The notes beneath the pieces are model-generated. The model ran no database searches. It saw only the letters and a list, made by a program, of their open reading frames with translations, and was not told where the DNA came from. From NCBI GenBank assembly GCA_028275165.1, contig JAQCNF010000056.1, positions 1-32,158 on the forward strand: a DNA stretch of 32,158 nucleotides. Reading direction: 5' to 3'. Within the stretch, counting starts at the first letter, position 1; each line of letters starts with the position of its first letter. Made by a program: the position numbers and the translations under genes. This document shows, piece by piece, positions 24,820 to 32,158 of the stretch. Source of the stretch: Haloquadratum sp. (GTDB taxonomy: Archaea; Halobacteriota; Halobacteria; Halobacteriales; Haloferacaceae).

Positions 24820-25419
24820 TCACTGGTTTTCGAGAGCGTCAAGAATGCACGCGGTAGCAATCACTGCTTCCTTCGGGACATTGGTCGCGTCGTCGATGTT
24901 GACTGTGTAGGTATCACGAAGTGAAAACTGCCCTTCAATGTCGCCAACGTGGTTATTGTCGGGATCGAAAATCTCGTATTTGTTCGGAATAAAGTTTGCA
25001 GCATCAACGAGGTGTCGGAGTGTCGAGAGAAGTTTGTTTTTCGATCGGATCGTTGCAAGGACTATCCCCGAATCGGGGTCTCGAATATCCCAGTTTTCGA
25101 CCACCAGTGAGAAGTCCTCATCAAGGACAACGACATCCTCGCCAGTGGCTGCGTCCGTGATGGTATAATCACCGGCGACATCCATGATGCCGCCAGCTTT
25201 CACACTAAATGCGTCCACGTCGTCACCGGTGAGAAACGGGAACTCTTCTTTCATCTTGAACATCTTCTGCTTACCGCGTAGCACGACGTCACCAACGCTG
25301 TTGCGAACGACGTACTTGTTCCGAATCGCTGGCTGCTTGACTTCGTAGCGGTCGTCTTCGAGATCAACTCTCGAAATGTTGTAGGAGTTGGGTGATTCGG
25401 ACATGGAGGACTCGCTCAT
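24820..25419 (-). CDS. LURP-one-related (scramblase-like fold) protein
   Basis: A 199-residue protein that matches the LURP-one-related family, a 12-stranded beta barrel around a central C-terminal helix, related to the phospholipid scramblase / Tubby fold. Matching blocks: YEVKQPAIRNKYVVRNSVGDVVLRGKQKMFKMKEEFPF (strands 1-3), then VVLDEDFSLVVENWDIRDPDSGIVLATIRSKNKLL, then YEIFDPDNNHVGDIEGQFSLRDTYTVNI and the closing helix EAVIATACILDAL. Its role in archaea is unknown; lipid or membrane contact is possible by analogy. It has no signal peptide or membrane segment. The ATG at 25419 is taken; a second ATG five codons later (25404) is equally plausible. It stands alone. Confidence 0.82.
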   Translation of the reverse strand: MSESSMSESPNSYNISRVDLEDDRYEVKQPAIRNKYVVRNSVGDVVLRGKQKMFKMKEEFPFLTGDDVDAFSVKAGGIMDVAGDYTITDAATGEDVVVLDEDFSLVVENWDIRDPDSGIVLATIRSKNKLLSTLRHLVDAANFIPNKYEIFDPDNNHVGDIEGQFSLRDTYTVNIDDATNVPKEAVIATACILDALENQ

Positions 25420-25507
25420 GTGATGTGGTGAGTCACGTTTCTAATTAAAACCCTGTGCTGTAGTGCGACACATGAAAAAACACAATTGCGTCCGTTTCGG
25501 TTACTGT

Positions 25508-25669
25508 TCAGCGGTTGAACCCAAAATGGTATTCCTGTAGATATAGAGTCTGTCTAAAATACCGACACACCAGCCCAGCTGAGTCTTGTATCTCCTCAAC
25601 CGTTGGTGTCGGCGGTCCAGTGTCATCTGAACCAGTTGTAGAGGGTGTCGGGGACGAATGATCCGACAT
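25508..25669 (-). CDS. Very small hypothetical protein (uncertain)
   Basis: A 53-codon frame from an ATG at 25669, running upstream to 25705 if another start is used. The first half is Ser/Thr/Pro-rich and acidic (SSPTPSTTGSDDTGPP), the second helical with aromatic residues (SAGLVCRYFRQTLYLQEYHFGFNR). Composition fits a haloarchaeal protein, but I recognise no family. It lies 88 bp from the LURP-one gene start on the same strand, so the two could share a transcript. Confidence 0.4.
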   Translation of the reverse strand: MSDHSSPTPSTTGSDDTGPPTPTVEEIQDSAGLVCRYFRQTLYLQEYHFGFNR

Positions 25670-26890
25670 AGTTGTGCTCCAGAAACTGAAAAAAATCCAG
25701 TACACTCGGATCGATAATCAAGGGAGGGTGATCCGAACGACTTGATGTAGCAATTCTTGATGCTCCCGATACAAATGTGCAGTCGCTATCAGTCAGTAGT
25801 ATCTTGGAATTCTGCTGACCCGCTTGTGACTCGGCTATTGGTACCAGTGAGTAGTCTGGAAATGTGCCGCTCTCGGAGCGAGAGAGAATCAGACTCTCCA
25901 ACGTGTGCCTGCGGCCGCCAACAGGTCGACCTCATGAGTGGATTTCGAATTGTGCGAGGCAGTTGAGCTGTGGATTGATCACATGTCATCATATATTCTC
26001 GGCTTCGTCTCCTGGAGTGTATTTTCTTCGGAAAAAATAATTTGTTCGACATGAATACTCCGTCTCATCTAAATAGCTGAGCTCTTCCTCATAGACATCT
26101 CATGAACTCGTATCTTCCGCATATATCAGATTTCACCGGGTAAAGACGGGTTTCCCCAACCCAACGTCAAGTTCAGATACCTATTTGCTATCTGTGGATG
26201 TCCCGCCAGGTTAAGCTTCGTAAAATGTGTCGTATCTCTTGGCGTCGTTGTGATGTGGCCTCAGATTTGATTGTTTATATTTTCACTGCTCGCCGCAGGT
26301 GGAAAGTTCGAATTCCTAGTCGCATCGCCAGATCTGTATGAGTCGCTCTTTCGCCGGGATTCCCCTTGTCAATCTGCTCTTGCTTGTGTGGGCAGTTCTT
26401 ATTCGGGTGTTCGCTCGCCTTGGGGCCAGAGAGAGTTCAGTTGGTGGAAGTCATAACTGATCCTCATGAGTCTTTCATCGATACAATTGGTTACGCCACC
26501 TCCAACATACGAATAGTGATTGTGAATATATATATATTTTTATCGACATTACTATGACAGGCGTCGATATTGAGACTCCGGCATTCTACTGGAGGTTTTA
26601 TAAGTGGTTCGAGACGAATGCTGAAAGACAGGATATCTAACGTTTGAAGACTGCACCTCCCTGTCGGGACACACGACTCACGGTGTAGTTCAGTGATGAG
26701 TTGTTTCGGAGAGTCGCACTTGAGTTGGCCTGTGTCGCAGAATGAGAGCACTGGCGAGGCGTAATCTTGACACACACCCAGAGTAAATCAGAGAGGGTGC
26801 TAAGTTTCATTCGAGAGCTGTAATCGAACCATTGTGTTGGGATCCTGTGGCTGTCGGTGAGGAGACACGAAAAATCGCGAGAAGTAGTAA
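25670..26890. other. 1.2-kb gene-poor region
   Basis: No supported gene. Open frames at 25623-25901 (minus), 26271-26456 (plus) and 26491-26775 (minus) show no domain and have mixed composition. The tract at 26518-26545 is strongly AT-rich (a TA run then T-rich). Confidence 0.4.
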
Positions 26891-29800
26891 TTACTGTATC
26901 GCACGTCGGCCTCCCACCGCCAGCAGCGCTGCTGAAAGAACTGCAATCAGCGCAGTTACAACCCCGAATCCGGGTATATCTAGATTCAAACTGTCATTCC
27001 CAGCGGGGGTCTCAGTAGACACAGCGACCAGTGCTGAGATAGACCCATTTACTCCCGTTTGGACATCTTTCGGGGTATCAACTGGGGCATACAAAACGGA
27101 GTAGTTGATCGAAACAGTGTCGCCAGCTCTCGATTGGTCAGCCTGAATATTCATCTCAAGAGTGTCCTGATCTCCGGGTTCGACTGTCTTCGTCGACACG
27201 AGCTGTGCACGGTCTCCAGACGTGATATCACCTGTTCCGATGTAACGAATTCCATCCGGGTTCTCAGCTCGTAATTCCACATCCATCTGCCGTTGATTCA
27301 CACTCGGGTTTCTGACCGAGACCGTCACAATCTCTGTTTGACCCCCAATCGACACAATATCGCTCGTTATCTGGTCTTCTATGTTGGGTGGGGCGCGGAA
27401 TCGCTCGACTTTCACAGTCCAAGACCGAGAAGCCTCTCGACCGCTCTCGTCTCGAACAATTGCCTTGATAGTCCGGTTCCCAGGATTAAGGAATTCTTCA
27501 GTGAGCGTTCGCGCCCCTCGACTGAGAGTCCCACCACTCTCATCGCGCCAAATGATATCTGCGCGCTGATTCTCTGTGTGCTCATATTTAATAGAGAATC
27601 CGATCTTATCGCCTGTGGAAGCACGGAGTTGAAGATTCGCTGGTCCATAATCGTTAATGACTGGCCCTTTGCCTTTCACATCAATTAGAAACTCCTCTGA
27701 GACGGTGTTTCGATATGCATCCTTAAGTTCGATAACCATCGTTCTTTGACCGGGTTCGAAGGAATGGGATAAGCTGGCGGCCTGTTTCGATTCATTCACA
27801 TCTTTCTCCGCAACTTGGCGTCCGTCGATCAAGAGACGAGCGGTGACTGGAGTCGGATTTGGTTGATCATATTTCACTCGAAGCGTGTACTTCTCGCCTG
27901 AGACATACTGGTCTGGGGTTAGAATCTCGCGGATCTCTGGTGGAGGAGATTGTTGAATCTGGACCGTCCCAGTCTCGCTGGACCCGTCTTGACTCGTGAC
28001 TTCAAAAACATATCTCGCTGGATCGAGATTAGTGATCGGATCTGACTCGATCTTCACGGTTGCTCGACTCTCAGGATTGACTGAGCGTGTCTGTTGGCCA
28101 ATCGTGCGATTCTCAATACTGAGTGTGAGGGTTGTTGACCCACGACCTTTGCCCGTATTTTTCACGACAGTATCGAGAATGAGCCGTTCACCCCGCCGAA
28201 TCGATTCCTGCTGGGGAGTAACTCGCATAATCTCAATTGAGGACCGGTCATCAATCTGGACTTGCCCTTCAGTCTCATCATCAGGTGTTGAGACACTGTG
28301 TTCATATTCGCCTGGCTGAATATCTGATGTGTTGACTGAGAAGACAAGCTCGCGCTCGTCGCCGGGATCAAGAGTTGCTTCCCTCGTCTCCGTGATATCC
28401 ACACTCGAACCCGAAAGCTCAAGCTCATACTCAACAGTGCGAGTGTCTCGCTTGCCACCGGTGTTTTCAATGGTTGCTGTGACCTCTAATTGGTCTCCAC
28501 TCGTGAGTTGCTCCTCTCTCGGGCTGAACCCTACGAGAGTGAATTCCGCTGGCTCGGGCTCTATCACCGTAATCTGGCCTGTCCCCTTATCATCAGGTGT
28601 TGAGACAGTATGTGTATATTCATCTGGTTGAACATCTGCTGTCTGAATGGGGTCGAACGCGATAGTTGTGCTCGCACCGGATTTCAACGTCACAGTCTGT
28701 GTCTGGGTCGCGGTTGCGTCCCCACCAGTCAAATTAGACTGATATGTCACTGATTTGGTCGCTTGCTTACCGCCTGTATTTTGAATTGTTGCTGTGACCT
28801 GAATCTGTTCATCCCTTTTGACCTCGATGTTCTCTGGACTCCAACTATTAATTTCAAACACAGGCGGCTCTGGGCTCTCAATCGTGATTTCCCCACGTCT
28901 CTGGTCATCAGGTGTTGAAACAGAATATCGATACTTACCTGGAGAGACATCTGATGTATTTACTTCGAAAGTGATCGTCTGTTCGCTCCCAGAATCAAGA
29001 GTCATGCTGTTAGTCTGATTCTCATCTGGAGGGAATGATGTGTTGTAATTGATGAGCTTTTGCGCCTGTCGGTCGCCAGTATTCCGAATCGTCGCCGTGA
29101 TCTCAAGCTGCGTCCCTCGTGTGAGCGTGCGATTCTGAGGAGTCAGTCCCTCAAGTATAAACACGGCTGGGTCCACCTCCTTGATTGTGAGTTGTCCTTC
29201 GATTTGGCCGTTGGATGTTGACACAGTGTGGGAATATTCACCCGGGGCGATACCTGATGTATTTAGCTCGAAGGTGAGTGTCTGTTTATCCCCAGGGCTG
29301 AGACTCACACGCTGCGTTCGACTCTCGAGCGTTGGAACTGTCGTGCTATAATTCACAGCTTTCGTTGCTTGTTCGCCACCAGTATTCTGAATTGTTGCTG
29401 TGACCTGAATCTGTTCGTCCCTTTTGACCTCGATGTTCTCTGGCACCAAACTGTTAATTTCAAACACAGCCGGCTCTGGGTTCTCAATTGTGATTTCTCC
29501 TTGTCTCTGGTCATCAGGCGTTGAAACAATCTGACGATAATCACCTGTAGAGACACCGGATGTATTTATCTCGAAGGCGAGTGTCTGCTCATCGCCAGGA
29601 CTGAGACTCACACGCTGCGTGTGACTTTCGAGTCTCGAAGCTGTTGCAGTATAATTGACAGGTTTGGTCGCTTGTTGGTCGCCAGTATTGCGAATCGTCG
29701 CTGTGATTTGTCGTGATTTCCCTTCTGTCAGTGTGACATCTGCTGGCTCCAGTGTGGTAATCTCGAACTCGGCCGGATCAAGTTGCTCAAATTGAGCAGT

Positions 29801-30826
29801 TATCACTCGGTCTTGGTCCATCGGTATCTCAAGCACATTTTTGTTTGGATCCGCAGAGCCAATGTCGCCTTCCCACTCGACGAACTGACTCCCTGCACCA
29901 GGGTTCGGTGTTAAGCTGACTACAGTTCCCTGTTGATATTCCCGATCAATGGATGATGTTGAGATGCCTGGCGGGGCGGCCTTGATCTCTCCGCTTCCCT
30001 CACCACTCACCTCAACACTCAGCCGATGTTTCTCGGTGACTTCAATGATCCAATCGTGAGTATCAGTTGCTCTGCCATCACTCACTTTCGCCTGCACTCG
30101 ATAATCACCAGGCTCATCAAACACACGCCGATAATTAGACCTGCTTCCATCCTCAGTTGATACCTTTTGTAACGCTTTATTCCCGTTCAAATCGGCAACA
30201 GACCACGTATGTGAGAGCTCATCACCGTCTGCATCAGATGATTCAACCCTGAAATCAACGGCTTCGCCCTCACTCAGAGGAACAACATCATCTGTAGGTG
30301 TAAACTGTCGGATCTCTGGGGGAGTATTGTCGTCTGAATCAACAGAGTATGAGGCATCATCACCATCAACAACTGTCCCGTTTGTGGTTTCAAGAGTCAC
30401 TGAAACAGTGAAATTATCGCCACCCATATCATCAGGCACAGTCTCAGTAACAGTTAGATTCGCCTTCTCAACCCTGCCCGTCCCTTCGATCTCTGTTCGC
30501 TTCACCTCTCCCTGTGTGTCTGGCAGCGAGAGAACGACAGTTCCAAGCTTCCCCTCAGGGTAGTTATACTCAAATTGAACATCAAATGTATACTCGGTGC
30601 CTGGCTCAAGATCCTCATCAAACGAAGGGTCTGACTCTGACTGGTCCAACTCGATGTTTCCACTCACCGCCATCACGGGCGTCGCGAACACCCCGCAACT
30701 CACGATGATTCCGATCACAACCAGTGAGACCAGGCCGGGCGAGGAAACGATGCTTCTTGAGCAATCAATTGGCAAGCACACGGTTCTTATGCGAGGCAAG
30801 GATAAGTCATCTATCATAATTGACAT
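26891..30826 (-). CDS. Large secreted surface protein: PKD, InlB-like and six CARDB-like repeats, PGF-CTERM anchor
   Basis: A 1311-residue exported protein. A signal peptide (hydrophobic 31-48, likely cleaved after VMA at 53) leads to a beta-sandwich region, a PKD-like domain around 165-265 (DGDELSHTWSVADL, then GDYRVQAKVSDG) and an InlB B-repeat-like domain about 268-345 (GTVVSLTPNPGAGSQFVEWEGD). Six CARDB-like units of about 100 residues run from roughly 350 to 965; each has a core (Q)ITATIxNTGxxQATK, then GxxxTxxFExNTS and (S)PGxYxxxVSTPDDxxxG. Two Ig-like domains and one more CARDB-like unit follow, ending in IPGFGVVTALIAVLSAALLAVGGRRAIQ, a PGF-CTERM signal for archaeosortase A. Units 2 and 4 are unusually alike. 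It is probably a surface adhesin or structural glycoprotein (several N-x-S/T sites); the partner is unknown. It is followed by no gene in its direction within 1.2 kb. Confidence 0.87.
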   Translation of the reverse strand: MSIMIDDLSLPRIRTVCLPIDCSRSIVSSPGLVSLVVIGIIVSCGVFATPVMAVSGNIELDQSESDPSFDEDLEPGTEYTFDVQFEYNYPEGKLGTVVLSLPDTQGEVKRTEIEGTGRVEKANLTVTETVPDDMGGDNFTVSVTLETTNGTVVDGDDASYSVDSDDNTPPEIRQFTPTDDVVPLSEGEAVDFRVESSDADGDELSHTWSVADLNGNKALQKVSTEDGSRSNYRRVFDEPGDYRVQAKVSDGRATDTHDWIIEVTEKHRLSVEVSGEGSGEIKAAPPGISTSSIDREYQQGTVVSLTPNPGAGSQFVEWEGDIGSADPNKNVLEIPMDQDRVITAQFEQLDPAEFEITTLEPADVTLTEGKSRQITATIRNTGDQQATKPVNYTATASRLESHTQRVSLSPGDEQTLAFEINTSGVSTGDYRQIVSTPDDQRQGEITIENPEPAVFEINSLVPENIEVKRDEQIQVTATIQNTGGEQATKAVNYSTTVPTLESRTQRVSLSPGDKQTLTFELNTSGIAPGEYSHTVSTSNGQIEGQLTIKEVDPAVFILEGLTPQNRTLTRGTQLEITATIRNTGDRQAQKLINYNTSFPPDENQTNSMTLDSGSEQTITFEVNTSDVSPGKYRYSVSTPDDQRRGEITIESPEPPVFEINSWSPENIEVKRDEQIQVTATIQNTGGKQATKSVTYQSNLTGGDATATQTQTVTLKSGASTTIAFDPIQTADVQPDEYTHTVSTPDDKGTGQITVIEPEPAEFTLVGFSPREEQLTSGDQLEVTATIENTGGKRDTRTVEYELELSGSSVDITETREATLDPGDERELVFSVNTSDIQPGEYEHSVSTPDDETEGQVQIDDRSSIEIMRVTPQQESIRRGERLILDTVVKNTGKGRGSTTLTLSIENRTIGQQTRSVNPESRATVKIESDPITNLDPARYVFEVTSQDGSSETGTVQIQQSPPPEIREILTPDQYVSGEKYTLRVKYDQPNPTPVTARLLIDGRQVAEKDVNESKQAASLSHSFEPGQRTMVIELKDAYRNTVSEEFLIDVKGKGPVINDYGPANLQLRASTGDKIGFSIKYEHTENQRADIIWRDESGGTLSRGARTLTEEFLNPGNRTIKAIVRDESGREASRSWTVKVERFRAPPNIEDQITSDIVSIGGQTEIVTVSVRNPSVNQRQMDVELRAENPDGIRYIGTGDITSGDRAQLVSTKTVEPGDQDTLEMNIQADQSRAGDTVSINYSVLYAPVDTPKDVQTGVNGSISALVAVSTETPAGNDSLNLDIPGFGVVTALIAVLSAALLAVGGRRAIQ
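28776..28922 (-). repeat. Copy A of a 147-bp direct repeat inside the surface-protein gene
   Basis: It pairs with copy B at 29382-29528, exactly 606 bp (202 codons, two repeat units) away. By eye about 14 of 147 bases differ, much closer than other units, so units 4 and 2 exchanged or duplicated sequence recently. Confidence 0.75.
29382..29528 (-). repeat. Copy B of the 147-bp direct repeat
   Basis: It matches copy A (28776-28922) at a 606-bp offset, in phase with the reading frame. It encodes the junction of units 1 and 2, including the FEINSLVPENIEVKRDEQIQ stretch, whose counterpart in unit 4 differs only at S-L-V versus S-W-S. Confidence 0.75.
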
Positions 30827-31547
30827 TCATAGGACTGGATGCTGTCATCGACGATGAGTCAAGAATTGTCCATCACCAATATCGCCGAATGACACTGTCG
30901 TGACCCACCCAGTACTCCCACTGAGGAAAACTGACTGCATTCCATTGATGATTCCTCAGTGGTCACTGACGCGATTTCGACAGGCCATTCTATTGGAATT
31001 GGAACACATGTTGTCATTGCCTGTTTCCCTCTCATATTTAATTATACAGTATGAGATCTGTCATTAGAGGTTGCAAGCATACTCAATCGACCCTGTTCTC
31101 TTTTCATCGGCCATCATGTGTCAGATCACCGTTTATCCAAGTGACAAGTCGGTTCTGTTGTCCGGACACAGTTCATGAATATTTTGAGCCTGCAGACGAG
31201 GTCAGCGATAAGCTTGGTATCATTTTTGAACGTATACATATACTCTTGAGACAGTTACGTGGATATATGAATTTATTATGGTGTTCAAATCATGAATCTT
31301 ATTGCTAACAGCATCTTTACTGTATGAACTGATCTCCTGAGTCCCCTCACAGTGACGGAAATCTTATATGTCAGATAGTTTGGGCACCGAACCGGCCCCG
31401 CGTTTGAGTGGTAATTCAGACACTGATATCTATTTAGATTTGTGCTGACAAGAGAAGTCTTACAATAGATCATTTGCTTCGTTTGAAGCTTGCCCAGAGT
31501 GACTCTCCAATATGTTTGGAGTAGACGTACTGGTTTTTTGATTTCGA
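30827..31547. other. Gap upstream of the surface-protein gene; no gene
   Basis: Contains the presumed promoter of the surface-protein gene on its left side. An unrecognised plus-strand frame at 31051-31308 and a minus-strand one at 31285-31551 overlap and lack domains. AT-rich stretches at 31035-31050 and 31255-31280 are the only compositional features. Confidence 0.4.
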
Positions 31548-31979
31548 TCACTCAGGATTTGTCTGTTTCGTTGATGTTTCTGTATTGCGGACATATCCGT
31601 GACCGCCACCGTCACTATCACGCTGACCAAATCCAAATCTCTCGATGAGGTCATCCTCACCCTGCAGTTGGGTTTCAACCGATTTAAGATGATGCGTGAG
31701 CTCTTCCAGTCGCTTCTGTGCTTCCTCAATCCGCTCACGAGCACCGGTAATCTCAGCTTGAGTCTCGGATGAGATCTCGGTGCAATCGTCTTGCCGTGTC
31801 AGTGATTCCGAGACCACAATCAACTGAGATTCACCCTCAGTGATGACTCTGTCCACATCAAGCAGCTGCCGGTGGCATTCTGCAATCATCTCACCCACTC
31901 TTGTTTGCTTGGAGCGATCAGGCTCTGAGTCACGATTGTGATGAGGAGGATTGCGATCCTGTGGCTCGTCCTCACTCAT
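31548..31979 (-). CDS. Acidic coiled-coil protein, unknown function
   Basis: A 143-residue protein from an ATG at 31979; the frame stays open further upstream but overlaps the preceding gene, so the overlapping start is preferred. Residues 1-35 are charged and His/Pro-rich; about 38-115 form heptad-like helices (VGEMIAECHRQLLDVDRVI, then ARERIEEAQKRLEELTHHL), a coiled coil; the C-terminus is Gly/Gln-rich and polar (RFGFGQRDSDGGGHGY). Its ATG shares eight bases with the stop region of the upstream gene, so the two are translationally coupled. No family is recognised; a structural or adaptor role is likely. Confidence 0.7.
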   Translation of the reverse strand: MSEDEPQDRNPPHHNRDSEPDRSKQTRVGEMIAECHRQLLDVDRVITEGESQLIVVSESLTRQDDCTEISSETQAEITGARERIEEAQKRLEELTHHLKSVETQLQGEDDLIERFGFGQRDSDGGGHGYVRNTETSTKQTNPE

Positions 31980-32158
31980 GATCAGTCCCCCCGGTGAGTT
32001 GCTCAATGCCAGACCGAACCGCATGTGCAGGCATGCCGGTGTCATCGGAGATCTGGCGAGCATCGGTGTGGTCGATCTCCTCAATGAAATGATTGTGATG
32101 AAGCGCCCAGTGACGGATCGCTTCAGTGATTGTCGGGACGTACCGGATGACTCGCCCA
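31972..32158 (-). CDS. Partial gene running off the window, unknown function (C-terminal 61 codons)
   Basis: The minus-strand frame enters at the window edge and ends at the TGA at 31972-31974, overlapping the start of the coiled-coil gene (ATGAGTGA arrangement). The visible C-terminus reads VIRYVPTITEAIRHWALHHNHFIEEIDH, then ARQISDDTGMPAHAVRSGIEQL and an acidic end. The helical ISDDTGMPAHAVRSGIEQL stretch could be a small DNA-binding or dimer helix, but too little is present to name it. Confidence 0.6.
   Translation of the reverse strand, partial: GRVIRYVPTITEAIRHWALHHNHFIEEIDHTDARQISDDTGMPAHAVRSGIEQLTGGTDHE

Noticed and set aside
26305-26325. 'gttcgaattcc' resembling a tRNA T-arm
   Set aside because: No acceptor stem, anticodon arm or D-arm could be placed around it.
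1-32158. CRISPR arrays, rRNA or tRNA genes
   Set aside because: No regularly spaced repeats, conserved rRNA stretches or cloverleaf structures were seen on either strand.

Overview
The window looks like chromosomal DNA of a halophilic archaeon. The predicted proteins are strongly acidic (long D/E/T/S-rich stretches). Base composition is near-even rather than very GC-rich. Starts are often GTG or lack a clear ribosome binding site, and two surface proteins end in haloarchaeal PGF-CTERM-type anchors. Modest GC, long gene-poor gaps and many decayed IS200/IS605 (TnpB) scars fit Haloquadratum walsbyi or a close relative. This assignment is inference; no marker gene is present.

Layout. (1) 1-1100: decayed TnpB remnants. 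(2) 1109-2961: two paralogous calcineurin-like phosphoesterases in the same orientation. (3) 3301-10385, minus strand: a two-gene operon for a large AddAB-like helicase-nuclease (AddB-like Fe-S nuclease followed 2 bp later by an AddA/UvrD-like helicase-nuclease). (4) 10860-12654: a four-helix membrane protein and a methylenetetrahydrofolate-reductase-like protein. (5) 12950-16083: a probable redox-stress block, with an isochorismatase-type cysteine hydrolase divergent from a two-cysteine HxlR regulator, then MsrB and MsrA methionine sulfoxide reductases as a pair. The hydrolase/HxlR intergenic region carries repeated TTACC/GGTAA palindromes that could be the regulator's operators. (6) 16531-21040: surface and small proteins: a lipoprotein metzincin-like zinc protease, a tiny two-CxxC zinc protein, an orphan antitoxin-like protein, a pentapeptide-repeat protein fused to a two-helix channel-like module, and a secreted PGF-CTERM protein. 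(7) 21041-26890: gene-poor, with another TnpB C-terminal remnant, two membrane proteins (the larger seems built of four internal repeats) and a LURP-one-like protein. (8) 26891-30826, minus strand: a 1311-residue surface protein with PKD, InlB-like and six CARDB-like repeats and a PGF-CTERM anchor. (9) 31548-32158, minus strand: a coiled-coil protein whose start overlaps the end of a gene running off the window.

No tRNA, rRNA, CRISPR array or intact transposase gene was seen. The most notable items are the archaeal AddAB-like operon, the Msr/HxlR redox block with candidate operators, the pentapeptide-channel fusion with a non-canonical filter, the four-fold repeated membrane protein, and a set of about seven hairpins that look like end scars left by TnpB elements.
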